Positions 37,232 through 49,389 of a stretch of DNA of 64,000 nt are shown piece by piece. Position 1 is the first letter of the stretch. Each line of letters starts with the position of its first letter. Source of the DNA: Kutzneria sp. 744 (lineage in GTDB: Bacteria > Actinomycetota > Actinomycetes > Mycobacteriales > Pseudonocardiaceae); assembly GCF_000568255.1 (NCBI RefSeq), contig NZ_KK037166.1:9269372-9333371 (forward strand). Direction: 5' to 3'. Below the pieces are notes generated by a model, which saw only the letters and a list, made by a program, of their open reading frames with translations, was not told where the DNA came from and did not search any database. Both the position numbers and the translations under genes were made by a program.

Positions 37232-37259
37232 GGACTAGGAACAAGTCTCGCGACGTCAA
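37232..37259 (-). promoter_or_regulatory. weak promoter candidate for the glycanase operon
   Basis: On the minus strand TTGACG (37254-37259) and TAGTCC (37232-37237) are 16 bp apart, in the 314-bp gap before the GH16-GH75-GH18 operon. The rest of that gap holds no gene or clear operator that I can see. Confidence 0.3.
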
Positions 37260-37331
37260 GATCAACTAGGGCGCGCGGCGTTCCCGCCCGGCGTCGTGCG
37301 TCCGGGCGGGAACGTCGGAAACGCTTATATG

Positions 37332-38162
37332 TCAGCCGGTTGTGACATGAACATAGTCGACGGTGAGCTTGGCCGGGAACGGCGTGCTGCCGTTGGGGTC
37401 GCCCGGCCAGTAGCCGCCGACCGCGAGGTTGAGAATGATGAAGAAGCCGTGGTTGAACGCCCAGCTCTTGCCGCCGAGATCGGCCGGCGTGCGGGTCTGG
37501 TAGGCGTGGCCGTCCACCGACCACACGATCTTGTTGGGCGACCAGTCCACCGCGTAGGTGTGGAAGGTGTCGGCGAAGACCGGGCCGCTGTAGCCGGCGC
37601 CGATGCCGCCGGAGCCGGAGTAGCCGGGGCCGTGAATGGTGCCGTGCACGGTGTTCGGCTCGAACCCGACGTTCTCCATGATGTCGATCTCGCCGCAGTT
37701 GGGCCAGCCCGCGCTGCCGATGTTGCTGCCCAGCAGCCAGAACGCCGGCCACATGCCCTGGCCGCGCGGGATCTGCATGCGCGCCTCGACGTGGCCGTAC
37801 TGCGCGGTGAACTTGCCGGAGGTGTTCAGGCGGGCCGAGGTGTACTGGCACGGGCCGTACCAGCAGGTGTGGCCGCCCTGCTTCTTGGCGGTGATCACGA
37901 GGTGGCCGTTGCCGTCCAGCGCGGCGTTGGCCGCCCCGGACGTGTACCACTCACGCTCGTGGTTGTTGACGTTGTCGCCGGTCTCGTAGTTCCAGCGGCT
38001 GCTGTTGGCCGGGCTGCCGGCCGCGCCGTTGAAGTCCTCGGTGAAGGTGGCGGTCAGCTGCGGCTGCGCGTTCGCCGTTGTCGGGCTCACGCAGGCAAAC
38101 ACCGCCGCGGCTGCGGCCGCGACGGCGACCGCGGCCCGACGGGATCGGGCAAGTGACGTCAT
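37332..38162 (-). CDS. secreted GH16 endo-beta-1,3-glucanase, catalytic domain only
   Basis: A 276-residue exported glucanase. An Ala-rich signal peptide ends near residue 32 (TTANA), and the rest is one GH16 domain with catalytic motif GEIDIMEN (E158, E163). It is nearly line-for-line alignable with the GH16 domain of the next gene (shared [17 protein letters not shown] and [16 protein letters not shown]), but has no carbohydrate-binding module. The pair looks like a tandem duplication in which one copy carries a ricin module. Secretion, fold and the absence of the CBM suggest soluble glucan as target. Confidence 0.92.
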   Translation of the reverse strand: MTSLARSRRAAVAVAAAAAAVFACVSPTTANAQPQLTATFTEDFNGAAGSPANSSRWNYETGDNVNNHEREWYTSGAANAALDGNGHLVITAKKQGGHTCWYGPCQYTSARLNTSGKFTAQYGHVEARMQIPRGQGMWPAFWLLGSNIGSAGWPNCGEIDIMENVGFEPNTVHGTIHGPGYSGSGGIGAGYSGPVFADTFHTYAVDWSPNKIVWSVDGHAYQTRTPADLGGKSWAFNHGFFIILNLAVGGYWPGDPNGSTPFPAKLTVDYVHVTTG

Positions 38163-38316
38163 TGTCGCCTCCAGGTCGAACCAACGACGCGTCGCGGGAG
38201 GCGGCGGCGCTCACCGTATGTGAGCGGCCCACGACGAGTCGTGCAGGGAGGTCTACGGTAGCAACGGACATACTTCACGGCTAGATGTAAGGCGCGACAT
38301 ATCCCCACCCCCACGA

Positions 38317-39243
38317 CTACTGCTCGGACTTGACCAATGGCACGTCCTGGCTGAACCAGCGGAAGCCGACGCTGTAGTACAGGTCGCGGGCCTTGGGCGG
38401 CTGCACCCCGCCGAGGCAGGCGACCGTCATCTGACCGGCCCCGGCCTCCCGCGCCAGCCGCATTCCGTGCAGTAACAACGCCCGGCCCAGCCCCTGCCGT
38501 CGGCACGCCGGGCTGGTGCCGACCGGCTCGAACTCGGCGGTCTTGTTGACCTCGTCCAGCCACATCACCGCCGAGGCGACCGCGGTCCCGTCCGGCGCCT
38601 CGACCAACACGTGCAGGTCGCCGCGATACGGCGCCGCCGCCCGGACATCGCGATAGGCGTCGACCGTGTAGGAGGAGAACGGCCAGGCGTCCACATGGGC
38701 CCGGACCACGGCCGCCGCGTCGGCCTCATCGGCGTCGCTGAACCGGAATCCGGCCGGCAGCACCGGCTGTTCGATGTCGTCGAGCTCCCGCACGTTGAGC
38801 TGGGTCCAGGAGCTTGAGTCCGCCTCGGGCACGTAACCGTGCGCCGCCCAGCGTTCCAGCCCGAACTCGTCGGCGGCCTGGGCGATCACCGAACGTTCAA
38901 GGCCGGGCGTCACACCGTCGAACCAGTCGATGACCTCGTCCACCAACGGTGCGTGGTCGGGGTGCACCTGATACGCCAGATAGGCGCCGGTGACGTCCTT
39001 GACCGACCCGTCCCACCGCCGCACGCGGTGCGGCAGCTGCGCCCAGGCCCACGCGACCAGGTCGTCGCCCGCGAACCACAGCCGGCGCAACCAGGTGTCG
39101 CCGTTGGCGGCATGGGCCCTGCCCCAGTTCCAGGCCAGCTCCCCGTACGAGGCGCCGCTGTTCACCAGATCGAGGCGCGTGCCGGCGATCCGCTGCGCCA
39201 GAACCTGCATGAGCCGGACGTCCGCGGCGGTGAGGAGATCCAT
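38317..39243 (-). CDS. GNAT-family N-acetyltransferase
   Basis: A 308-residue GNAT protein. The acetyl-CoA pyrophosphate-binding motif is CRRQGLGRALLLHGM near residue 265, preceded by ASAVMWLDEVNKTAEFEPVGTSPA. The N-terminal half looks like a second, degenerate GNAT unit, which is common in actinomycete double-GNAT proteins. The substrate is unknown. An IS element lies 50 bp upstream of its start and may separate it from its natural promoter. Confidence 0.85.
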   Translation of the reverse strand: MDLLTAADVRLMQVLAQRIAGTRLDLVNSGASYGELAWNWGRAHAANGDTWLRRLWFAGDDLVAWAWAQLPHRVRRWDGSVKDVTGAYLAYQVHPDHAPLVDEVIDWFDGVTPGLERSVIAQAADEFGLERWAAHGYVPEADSSSWTQLNVRELDDIEQPVLPAGFRFSDADEADAAAVVRAHVDAWPFSSYTVDAYRDVRAAAPYRGDLHVLVEAPDGTAVASAVMWLDEVNKTAEFEPVGTSPACRRQGLGRALLLHGMRLAREAGAGQMTVACLGGVQPPKARDLYYSVGFRWFSQDVPLVKSEQ

Positions 39244-39309
39244 GGCCGCACTGTGCCAGCGTCCCGTGCCACCGTCGAACCAATATGGACCTAGGGCCTG
39301 TTTCAGATG

Positions 39310-39750
39310 TCAGAGCCACTCGTTGATCGCCGCGATAACGACCGTGGCCTCATACCGGACAGCGAGCTTGTCGTACCGAGTGGCCACGGCCCGGTTCCGC
39401 TTGAGTCGGTTGATGCCGCACTCCACAGCATGCCGCCGCTTGTAGATCTCCTTGTCGAACGCCGGCCGACGACCACCACGCGCACCACGGTTCTTGCGAT
39501 GGAGGATCTGGTCCGCCTTCTCCGGAATCGTGCACCGAACACCCCGCCGCCGCAGGTAGCAGCGATTGGCGCGGGAGCCGTACGCCTTGTCCCCCAAGAC
39601 CCGATCCGGGCGCGTCCGCGCCCGCCCCCGACCCAGACGGGGCACCCTGATTCGCTCCAACACCGTCTGGAACTGCGGCGAGTCACCCCGCTGCCCGGCC
39701 GTGACCACGACCGACAACGGCTTCAGCCCCTGCTCGGTCGCCAGGTGCAC
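39310..39750 (-). CDS. IS5-family transposase, C-terminal frame (orfB)
   Basis: The frame carries the second half of the DDE domain: [14 protein letters not shown] precedes it in the same frame, then VLGDKAYGS with the second Asp, and [16 protein letters not shown] with the Glu. It is expressed as a fusion with orfA after a -1 slip at a run of five A and four G on the coding strand (39837-39845). The coding strand is the minus strand. By itself this frame lacks the first catalytic Asp, so it needs the fusion to act. Confidence 0.85.
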   Translation of the reverse strand: MHLATEQGLKPLSVVVTAGQRGDSPQFQTVLERIRVPRLGRGRARTRPDRVLGDKAYGSRANRCYLRRRGVRCTIPEKADQILHRKNRGARGGRRPAFDKEIYKRRHAVECGINRLKRNRAVATRYDKLAVRYEATVVIAAINEWL

Positions 39751-39758
39751 CTTCGTGG

Positions 39759-40184
39759 TCAGCCCGCCCCGGGACCGGCCGATCCCATGGTCATCCGGCT
39801 CGGTGTCGACTCCACCCGGAGATTCACGCTGGTCAGCCCCTTTTTACGCGCGCCAGCGGCATGCTGGTGCGCGCGAGCCACAGTGGAGTCGACGCTCACA
39901 TCCCAGGTGATCAGCCCGGCCGCGTCAGCCTCGGCCTGCAACCGGGTCAGGATCTGTTTCCAAGTCCCGTCGCGCTGCCAGCGTCGGAACAGGCCATACA
40001 CGGTCTGCCACGGCCCGTACCGGTCCGGCAGGTCTCGCCACTGCACACCCGTCCGCACCCGGAACCGGATCCCGTTGATGAGTTGCCGTTTCGGGTGTTT
40101 GGGCGGGCGTCCAGACTTCTTGCCCTTGGGTAGCAAGGGTTCCAGCTTTGCCCACTGCTCGTTCGTCAGATCACCACGACCCAC
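39759..40184 (-). CDS. IS5-family transposase, N-terminal frame (orfA)
   Basis: The frame begins [14 protein letters not shown] and continues [45 protein letters not shown], and [18 protein letters not shown], which supplies the first Asp of the DDE triad. This is the usual N-terminal half of IS5/IS427-like transposases. It ends in an out-of-frame tail. A -1 slip at 39837-39845 joins it to orfB and yields one protein of about 290 residues. Both frames look free of other damage, so the element may be active. Confidence 0.87.
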   Translation of the reverse strand: MGRGDLTNEQWAKLEPLLPKGKKSGRPPKHPKRQLINGIRFRVRTGVQWRDLPDRYGPWQTVYGLFRRWQRDGTWKQILTRLQAEADAAGLITWDVSVDSTVARAHQHAAGARKKGLTSVNLRVESTPSRMTMGSAGPGAG

Positions 40185-40226
40185 CCGAAGATCATCTCAA
40201 ACCGAGATCAACTTCTGAAACAGGCC

Positions 40227-41453
40227 CTAGGCCACGCTGCGCGAACTCTCCCGCGGGTCGCCGCCGGCCTCCAACAGCGCCGCCACCGGGAGAGTGGCCG
40301 CGCCGACGGCGACGGCGTCCGGACCCAGCTGGCACAGCTCGATCGAGGTTTGCTCATACGCATGCCGCAACGCGTGCTCGGCGGTGGACTTCTTCACCAC
40401 GTCAAGCCATTGCCCGCCCATGGCCAGCGCGGCCCAGCCGCCGATCACGATGCGCTCGGGGTTGAACAGGTTGACCAGGTTGGCGATGCCGGCCCCGACG
40501 TAGCCGGCGGTGTCGTCCAGCACCTTGGCCGCGATCTTGGAGCTGTCGGCCGCGGCGACCAGCGCGGCCAGCGCCGCCTGCTCGTCGGTGTCGACCGCGC
40601 CCCGCCCGCCGCGCGCCTTGCGGTACCGGTCGAGGATGCCCTCCGCGCCGACGTACGCCTCCAGGCAGCCCCGCGCGCCGCAGCGGCACTGCCGGCCACC
40701 GTAGACGATGGTGGTGTGTCCCCACTCGCCGGCGCTGCTGCTGTATCCGGCGTACGTCTGGCCGTCGGTGATCACCGCCGCGCCCACCCCGGAGCCGACG
40801 AGCACGATCACCGCGTGCCGGGCGCCCCGGCCGGCGCCGAACCACATCTCGGCCTGGCCCTGCGTCTTGGCCCCGTTGTCCAGGAACAGCGGCAGCCGGA
40901 TCCCCTGGTCGCGCAGCATGGACGGCAGCGGCACCGCGTCCCAGCCGATGGTCTGGGCGTGCACCAGGGTGCGGGTGCCCTTCTCGACGGTGCCGGGCAC
41001 GCCGATGCCCACGCCGAGCACGCTGCTCTCGGTCACGTCGGCGGTCTCGATGACCTGGCGCAGCCCCTCGGCGGTGCGGGCCACCACCTCGGCCGGGTCC
41101 GGCTCGATCGAGTTGAGCTGGAGGTCGGCCGCGGCCAGCCGGGTCATGGACAGGTCGAACAGCTCCACCTTCACGCCGGTCTCGCCGACGTCGATGCCGA
41201 CCACGTGGGCGTACTTGGGGTCGACGCGCAGCAGCACCCGGGGCCGTCCGCCGTCGGACTCCACCAGGCCCGCTTCCACGATCAGGCGATCTTCGACCAG
41301 CTCGGCCGTGACGTTGCTGACCGTGGCCGCGGACAGGCCGGTGAGCTGGCTGAGCTCATGCCGGCTCAGCGGCCCGTCGAAGAACAGCTTCGACAGCAGC
41401 GTTGACCTGTTGTGGCGGCGAAGATCGCGAACCGTGGTGCGCTTTGGTTCCAT
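40227..41453 (-). CDS. ROK-family transcriptional repressor (XylR/NagC type)
   Basis: A 408-residue ROK protein. The N-terminal winged helix is RRHNRSTLLSKLFFDGPLSRHELSQ, then LSAATVSNVTAELVE. The sugar-kinase-like ROK domain follows, with ATP-like VVGIDVGETGVKVELFD and the zinc site C-x-C-x4-C in QCRCGARGCLEAYVG. The ATG follows a 488-bp divergent spacer shared with the ABC importer and beta-glucosidase operon, its natural target. The stop codon TAG coincides with the IS terminus and target duplication, so the original 3' end could have been altered by the insertion. Confidence 0.9.
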   Translation of the reverse strand: MEPKRTTVRDLRRHNRSTLLSKLFFDGPLSRHELSQLTGLSAATVSNVTAELVEDRLIVEAGLVESDGGRPRVLLRVDPKYAHVVGIDVGETGVKVELFDLSMTRLAAADLQLNSIEPDPAEVVARTAEGLRQVIETADVTESSVLGVGIGVPGTVEKGTRTLVHAQTIGWDAVPLPSMLRDQGIRLPLFLDNGAKTQGQAEMWFGAGRGARHAVIVLVGSGVGAAVITDGQTYAGYSSSAGEWGHTTIVYGGRQCRCGARGCLEAYVGAEGILDRYRKARGGRGAVDTDEQAALAALVAAADSSKIAAKVLDDTAGYVGAGIANLVNLFNPERIVIGGWAALAMGGQWLDVVKKSTAEHALRHAYEQTSIELCQLGPDAVAVGAATLPVAALLEAGGDPRESSRSVA

Positions 41454-41504
41454 GGGGTGCCCATCGACGGTGGGGACGTCTGCGTGACAGGATGCCGGAC
41501 CGAC

Positions 41505-41526
41505 TAAGTTAGCGCCATAATTTAAC
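41505..41526. promoter_or_regulatory. AT-rich operator candidate near the ROK gene
   Basis: The reverse strand reads GTTAAATTATGGCGCTAACTTA, similar to the site at 41808 (TTAAATT-A-GG-TAA-TT). It is 52 bp upstream of the ROK start and stands out in GC-rich surroundings. ROK repressors bind AT-rich inverted repeats of this size, so autoregulation is likely. Confidence 0.45.
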
Positions 41527-41807
41527 ACCGTAAGAAACCTGGCCGGCCCATCCTGCCGGCACGGATCACCCTCGCGTGTCCGGATCCCCGAGGCTAGTCG
41601 ACGGTTCACAACCATAGACGTTCGGATCCGACCGATCCGGCCGTTTACCCCGTTCGCCGCCCCGGGCTCGCCTGTTCACGTGTCCGAACGGACCTCGAAG
41701 TCGACACTCTGGGTGTCTACACCATCGCGCTCGGTGGGACTAGGCTGCCGGTTGTCCACGCAACGTTCGTGTGCGGCGGCGGTCCTAGCCTGGCGTTTTG
41801 TTCAAGG

Positions 41808-41829
41808 CTTAAATTTAGGGTTAATTTTG
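41808..41829. promoter_or_regulatory. AT-rich operator candidate before the importer operon
   Basis: CTTAAATTTAGGGTTAATTTTG lies 113 bp upstream of the binding-protein ATG. It matches the candidate at 41505 and is the most AT-rich stretch in this region. The rest of the 488-bp spacer (41454-41941) contains no gene that I can support. Confidence 0.45.
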
Positions 41830-41941
41830 TGACCGCTCCGTTATTGACGTGAGCTGTGACACGCAGGTTGACTCTGCCGCAACACGCGCCGCGCGGGCGG
41901 CGCACACGGTCCACCCTCCTCGCAAACGACAAGGAGGACCC

Positions 41942-43612
41942 ATGCGCGTCAGTCGCAGAGTGGTCTTCGCCGTAGCCGGCAGCATCATCGCGGCCACCGC
42001 CCTCACCGCGTGCGGTGGCGGCGGTACCACCGCGAAGAGCAACGCGAACGGCGTGCTCAACGTCGGTATGCCCAACGGGCCCCAGACGGACAACAACAAC
42101 CCGTACCTGTCCAGCTCGGCGTCCAACTCGCTCGGCTACAAGAACGTGATCTTCGAGCCGCTGGCCCTGTTCAACAAGGTCAAGCCGACCGACCCGGCCA
42201 AGCCGTGGCTGTCCACCAAGTGGGACTGGTCGAACAACTACCAGACCCTGACGATGTCGATCCGCGACAACGTCAAGTGGTCCGACGGCCAGGCGTTCTC
42301 CGCCGACGACGTCAAGTTCACCTTCGACCTGCTCAAGGCGACGGCGGGCCTGAACCACAACGCGATCCCGTTCGGCGACACCACGGTGTCGGGCAACACG
42401 GTGACCGCCACGTTCACCAGCCCGCAGTTCGTCAACGAGTACAAGATCCTCACCGACACGCCGATCGTGCCGAAGCACCAGTGGTCCACCTTCAAGGACC
42501 CGGCCACCGACCCGGTCAAGGACCCGGTGGGCACCGGCCCGTACAAGCTGAAGACCTTCACGCCGCAGACCGTCACGCTGGACGTGCGCGACGACTACTG
42601 GCAGGACAAGCCCCAGGTCAAGGAGCTGCGCTACACCTCCTACACCGACAACAACTCCCAGGCCACGGCGCTGACCACCGGCGCCTGCGAGTGGGCCTTC
42701 GCGTTCATCCCGAACGCCAAGCAGGTCTTCGTCAGCAAGGACCCGGCGCACAACCAGCTGTTCTTCCCGCCGGACCTGGCCGGGCACGGCCTGTGGTTCA
42801 ACACCCAGAAGGCGCCGTTCAACGACCCGGCGCTGCGCCAGGCGATCAACATGGTGGTCAACCGCGAGGACATCTTCAACCAGGGTGAGTCCGGCTACTT
42901 CTACCCGCCGGTCACCAACATCACCGGCATCCCGACCCCGGCCGGCGACTCGTTCCTCGCCGCCGACTACAAGGGCAAGGACGTCAAGGTCGACGTGGAC
43001 GGGGCCAAGGCCAAGCTGACCCAGGCCGGCTACACCTTCGACGGCAACACGCTGAAGGACAAGACCGGCGCGCCGGTCAAGCTGACCCTGACCGACCCGG
43101 CCGGCTGGAGCGACTACCAGACCGACCTGGAGATCATCAAGGACAACGTCTCCAAGATCGGCATCACCGCCACGGTCGACAAGGCCAACCAGGACACCTG
43201 GACCAAGGACATCGACACCGGCAACTTCGACGCCGCGATGCACTGGACCGACGGCGGCGCGACCCCGTACCAGCTGTACAAGTCGATCATGGACGGCGAC
43301 CTGTACAAGCCGATCGGCACCCCGGGCGTGAACGGCAACTACGGCCGCTTCCAGAGCTCGGAGGCCACCGCGGCGCTCAAGGCGTACGCCAACGCCGCCG
43401 ACGACGCGGGCCGCACCGCGGCGCTGAACACGCTGCAGAAGATCTTCGTGGACAACATGCCGGTCATCGTGACCAGCGCGTCCAACCTGGGCGGCGAGTA
43501 CAGCACCAAGAACTGGACGGGCTGGCCGTCGACGAGCGACCCGTACGCCGACGCGCACCCCACCCTGCCCGGAGCCCTTGACGTCATCCTGCACCTGAGG
43601 CCGGCCGCCTGA
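41942..43612 (+). CDS. ABC transporter substrate-binding lipoprotein, family 5
   Basis: A 556-residue exported lipoprotein with lipobox LTAC (C24) behind a basic N-terminus. The fold is that of family-5 peptide/oligosaccharide-binding proteins (SBP_bac_5): FEPLALFNK near the N-terminus, [21 protein letters not shown] and [11 protein letters not shown] are the conserved segments. The RBS AAGGAGG is 5 bases before the ATG. Family-5 proteins bind peptides, but several bind cellobiose or xylo-oligosaccharides. The ROK repressor upstream and the GH1 beta-glucosidase at the end of the operon suggest a beta-gluco-oligosaccharide here. Confidence 0.9.
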   Translation: MRVSRRVVFAVAGSIIAATALTACGGGGTTAKSNANGVLNVGMPNGPQTDNNNPYLSSSASNSLGYKNVIFEPLALFNKVKPTDPAKPWLSTKWDWSNNYQTLTMSIRDNVKWSDGQAFSADDVKFTFDLLKATAGLNHNAIPFGDTTVSGNTVTATFTSPQFVNEYKILTDTPIVPKHQWSTFKDPATDPVKDPVGTGPYKLKTFTPQTVTLDVRDDYWQDKPQVKELRYTSYTDNNSQATALTTGACEWAFAFIPNAKQVFVSKDPAHNQLFFPPDLAGHGLWFNTQKAPFNDPALRQAINMVVNREDIFNQGESGYFYPPVTNITGIPTPAGDSFLAADYKGKDVKVDVDGAKAKLTQAGYTFDGNTLKDKTGAPVKLTLTDPAGWSDYQTDLEIIKDNVSKIGITATVDKANQDTWTKDIDTGNFDAAMHWTDGGATPYQLYKSIMDGDLYKPIGTPGVNGNYGRFQSSEATAALKAYANAADDAGRTAALNTLQKIFVDNMPVIVTSASNLGGEYSTKNWTGWPSTSDPYADAHPTLPGALDVILHLRPAA

Positions 43613-43613
43613 C

Positions 43614-44654
43614 ATGACTGACAAGACCGGCGAGGTCGTCCTGGAAGTAGACGGTCTCAGCAAGCACTTCCCGGTGCGAAGGAAAGGCCGGGAGCTACTG
43701 ACCCGCAAGGCACGCAGCGTGCACGCGGTCGACGATGTCAGTTTCACGCTGACCCGCGGCCATGTGGTGGCGATGGTGGGCGAGTCCGGTTCGGGCAAGT
43801 CCACCGTGGCCAGACTGCTGGCCCAGCTGCACCATCCCACCTCGGGCGAGATCCGCTTGCACGGCAAGAAGGTCAACGTCAGAGGCGGGCGCCGGTTCCG
43901 GGCCTACGTCCGGCAGGTGCAGATGATCTTCCAGGACCCCTTCGGCTCCCTGAACCCCGTGCACACGGTGCGCTACCACCTGACCAGGTCGCTGCGCATC
44001 CACGGCAATGCCAACGGGAACATCGAGGAGGCCCTGCGTGAGCTGCTGACCCGGGTGCAGCTCACGCCGCCGGAGCGCTACATCGACAAGTTCCCGCACG
44101 AGCTGTCCGGCGGGCAGCGCCAGCGCGTGGCCATCGCCCGCGCGCTCGGCGCCAACCCGGAGGCGCTGCTGGCCGACGAGCCGGTGTCCATGTTGGACGT
44201 CTCCATCCGGCTCGGCGTGCTGAACCTGTTGCGGGACCTGAAGGAACGCCTCAACCTGGCGATCCTGTACATCACGCACGACATCGCGTCGGCCCGCTAC
44301 TTCGCCGACACGACGCTGGTCATGTACGCGGGCCGGGTGGTGGAGGGCGGCGACAGCGAGACCGTCACCCAGAACCCGGCCCACCCGTACACCCAGCTGC
44401 TGATCGAGTCCGCTCCCGACCCCGACCGGCCCGCACAGGCCGACGAGGTCGGGGGCGAACCGCCCAGCCTCATCCGCCCGCCGCAGGGCTGCCGGTTCAA
44501 CCCGCGCTGCCCGCACGTGATGGAGCGGTGCAGGACGGAGCAGCCGCCGCGGCTGGAGATCGGCGACGTTCCCGGCCACTGGGCCGCGTGCTGGCTCTAC
44601 GCCGACGGTGTGACCAAGCCCGCGACCGTCGCCGGCGGGGAGGTCGCCGGATGA
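43614..44654 (+). CDS. ABC transporter ATP-binding protein (DppF/OppF type)
   Basis: A 346-residue ATPase of the peptide/oligosaccharide importer class. Walker A is GESGSGKST, the signature is [15 protein letters not shown], and Walker B is [12 protein letters not shown]. The C-terminal oligopeptide-type extension ends in the cysteine motif [14 protein letters not shown], as in OppF/DppF. It begins 2 bases after the binding-protein stop, and its TGA overlaps the DppB ATG. Confidence 0.92.
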   Translation: MTDKTGEVVLEVDGLSKHFPVRRKGRELLTRKARSVHAVDDVSFTLTRGHVVAMVGESGSGKSTVARLLAQLHHPTSGEIRLHGKKVNVRGGRRFRAYVRQVQMIFQDPFGSLNPVHTVRYHLTRSLRIHGNANGNIEEALRELLTRVQLTPPERYIDKFPHELSGGQRQRVAIARALGANPEALLADEPVSMLDVSIRLGVLNLLRDLKERLNLAILYITHDIASARYFADTTLVMYAGRVVEGGDSETVTQNPAHPYTQLLIESAPDPDRPAQADEVGGEPPSLIRPPQGCRFNPRCPHVMERCRTEQPPRLEIGDVPGHWAACWLYADGVTKPATVAGGEVAG

Positions 44655-45631
44655 GCTATCTCCTGCGGCGCATCGTGTTCTACGTCTTCACGGCGTGGGC
44701 CGCGATCACCATCAACTTCTTCCTGCCGCGGCTGATGCCCGGCGACCCGGTGCAGGCCCTGATCGCCAAGGAGCAGGGCCAGCTGTCCACCGACGCCGTG
44801 CACTCGCTGTACGTCCTGTTCGGACTGGACAAGCAGCAGCCCCTGTGGCAGCAGTACGTCGACTACTGGGGCCAGCTGCTGCACGGCGACCTCGGCCTGT
44901 CGTTCACCTTCTTCCCGACGCCGGTCTCCGAGGTGATCAGCTCCAGCCTGCCGTGGACGCTCATCCTGGTCGGCGTCACCACCGTGTGCAGCTTCATGCT
45001 CGGCACCGGCCTCGGCGTGCTGGCCGGCTGGCGGCGCGGCAGCTGGGTCGACCTGGTGCTGCCGGTGACGACCTTCATCTCCTCGGTGCCGTACTTCTGG
45101 TTCGGCCTGATCATGATCGAGCTGCTGGCCGGCCCGAACAGCTTCTTCCCGTCCTCGGGCGGCTACGACCCCGGTGTCGTGCCCGGCTGGGACATCGACT
45201 TCATCGGCAGCGCGGTGCAGCACAGCCTGCTGCCGGCGTTGACCATCCTCATCTCGTCGATGAGCGGCTGGATCCTGAGCATGCGCAACATGATGGTGAC
45301 GGTGTCCTCGGAGGACTACATCACCGTCGCGCACGCCAAGGGCCTGTCCGACCGACGAGTGATGCTCAGTTACGCGGCGCGCAACGCGCTGCTGCCCAAC
45401 GTGTCCGGTTTCGCGCTGTCGCTCGGCCTGATCGTCGGCGGCACGCTGCTGGTGGAGATCGTGTTCTCCTTCCCGGGCGTGGGCTTCCAGCTGTTCCAGG
45501 CGGTCGGGGCCAAGGACTACCCGCTGATGCAGGGCATCTTCCTGATCATCACGCTGTCCGTGCTGGCCGCCAACTTCATCGCCGACCTGGCCTACCTGGT
45601 GCTCGATCCGCGCACCCGCAAGGAGGGCTGA
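44651..45631 (+). CDS. ABC transporter permease (DppB type)
   Basis: A 326-residue permease. The N-terminus [33 protein letters not shown] is the classic DppB first membrane helix and motif. There are about six membrane segments, and the coupling loop carries [27 protein letters not shown], the EAA-type motif that docks to the ATPases. The frame upstream of the ATG is a shadow of dppF. It forms the pore with the next gene. Confidence 0.93.
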   Translation: MSYLLRRIVFYVFTAWAAITINFFLPRLMPGDPVQALIAKEQGQLSTDAVHSLYVLFGLDKQQPLWQQYVDYWGQLLHGDLGLSFTFFPTPVSEVISSSLPWTLILVGVTTVCSFMLGTGLGVLAGWRRGSWVDLVLPVTTFISSVPYFWFGLIMIELLAGPNSFFPSSGGYDPGVVPGWDIDFIGSAVQHSLLPALTILISSMSGWILSMRNMMVTVSSEDYITVAHAKGLSDRRVMLSYAARNALLPNVSGFALSLGLIVGGTLLVEIVFSFPGVGFQLFQAVGAKDYPLMQGIFLIITLSVLAANFIADLAYLVLDPRTRKEG

Positions 45632-45634
45632 GCC

Positions 45635-46605
45635 GTGGCCATCTCCACCGTCGACCTGCAGGCCGCCGCCGGGGCGGCCGCGCCGACCCCCAAGCCGGCC
45701 AGGCGGCAGAAGTTCCGCTTCATCACCAACACCAAGACGCTGATCGGCCTGATCATCCTCGGCTTCTACGTGCTGCTGGCCATCTTCGGGCCGATGATCG
45801 CGCCGTACGACCCGGACGCCCGCGGCGACGTGCTGCAGTCGCCGCCCACCAGCGCGCACTGGTTCGGCACCACGCACCTCGGCCAGGACATCTTCAGCCA
45901 GGTGCTGGCCGGCGCCCGCGGCGTGGTCTACGTCGGCCTGCTGGCCGGCCTGGTCGCCACCGCGCTGGCCGTGATCATCGGCGTCAGCTCGGGCTACCTG
46001 GCCAACACCGGCGGCGAGGCGTTGTCCGCGCTGTCCAACGTGTTCCTGGTGATCCCGGCCCTGCCGCTGATCATCATCGTGGCCTCGATCCTGCCCACGG
46101 TCAGCAACACGATCATCGGCCTGGTCATCGGGCTGACCTCGTGGGCCTGGGGTGCGCGGGTGCTGCGAGCACAGACATTGTCGTTGCGCGGCCGGGATTA
46201 TGTCGACGCGGCCAAGGCGACCGGCGAGTCCACCTGGCGGATCATCTTCTTCGAGCTGCTGCCCAACCTGACCGCGGTCATCGCCTCCGGCTTCGTCGGC
46301 ACGGTGATCTTCGCGGTGCTCTCGGAGATCACGCTGGCCTTCATCGGCGTCGCCGACCCGACCGTCTGGAACTGGGGCACCATCCTGTTCTGGGCGCAGA
46401 GCCAGCAGGCGCTGGCCCAGGGTGCGTGGTGGTGGTTCGTGCCGGCCGGCCTGGCCATCGCGGTGCTGGGCACGGCGCTGTCCCTGATCAACTTCGGCAT
46501 CGACGAGATCGTCAACCCCCGACTGCGCAACGCGGGCCGGATCAAGGGCAAGTCGGTGCGCATGCGGATCGGCTTCACGCCGGTTCTGGGCAAGGAGAAC
46601 CGCTG

Positions 46606-46606
<1 letters not shown>
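45635..46606 (+). CDS. ABC transporter permease (DppC type)
   Basis: A 323-residue permease starting with GTG three bases after the dppB stop. An N-terminal cytoplasmic arm leads to the first helix, TLIGLIILGFYVLLAIFGPMIAPYDPDA, and WFGTTHLGQDIFSQVLAGARG is the DppC signature. The EAA loop is LRGRDYVDAAKATGESTWRIIFFELLPN. The last residues overlap the dppD start (TGATG). Confidence 0.93.
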
Positions 46607-47713
<1,107 letters not shown>

Positions 47714-47741
47714 CCCGCGTATCGACACTGGAGGAGATTCG

Positions 47742-49142
<1,401 letters not shown>

Positions 49143-49152
49143 CCCGGAGGGG

Positions 49153-49184
49153 CCGGGTGCGGTGGTGGCGGCCGCCGCACCCGG
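49153..49184 (+). terminator. GC-rich hairpin after the beta-glucosidase gene
   Basis: CCGGGTGCGG (49153-49162) pairs with CCGCACCCGG (49175-49184) around a 12-base loop, 10 bp after the stop codon. It probably ends the importer operon transcript. Confidence 0.65.
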
Positions 49185-49214
49185 GCTACCCCCCCGGAGC
49201 ACCGGGGACACCCC

Positions 49215-49256
49215 CCGCGAGTCACGCTCTCCGGCACACCGAAATACGGTTTCCGG
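49215..49256. repeat. dispersed repeat copy, 42 bp, inverse of 26186-26227
   Basis: The block starts CCGCGAGTCACGCTCTCCGG and equals the reverse complement of 26186-26227 except for one base (T at 49245 in place of C). It lies in the 247-bp gene-free gap 49143-49389, between the terminator and the DUF3089 gene. Confidence 0.85.
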
Positions 49257-49389
49257 CACCCCGGCGCTGTCACGTGCGCTTCCCGTTTGCGTCCTGTTGC
49301 CACATGGGAAGCGCATGTGAAAAACCCGTGTACCTCGAACGGGTGACAAGCGGGGGGAGCGGGCGGGTACCCCCTGGTTCACTTCACTC

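Larger units (their letters stand above)
39294..40227. mobile_element. IS5-family insertion sequence
   Basis: The terminal inverted repeats are GGGCCTGTTTCAGA at the left (39294-39307) and its exact complement at the right (40214-40227). Both ends are flanked by TA (39292-39293, 40228-40229); because the flanks read CTAG at both sides, the duplication could be counted as 2 to 4 bp. The element is 934 bp and holds two overlapping frames of one transposase, joined by a slippery run. The small size, TA target and frameshift fit the IS427-like group of IS5. Confidence 0.9.

Noticed and set aside
37018-37331. A DasR-type site controlling the chitin-related operon
   Set aside because: No stretch in the promoter gap matches the palindromic dre consensus well enough; only a weak -35/-10 pair is seen.
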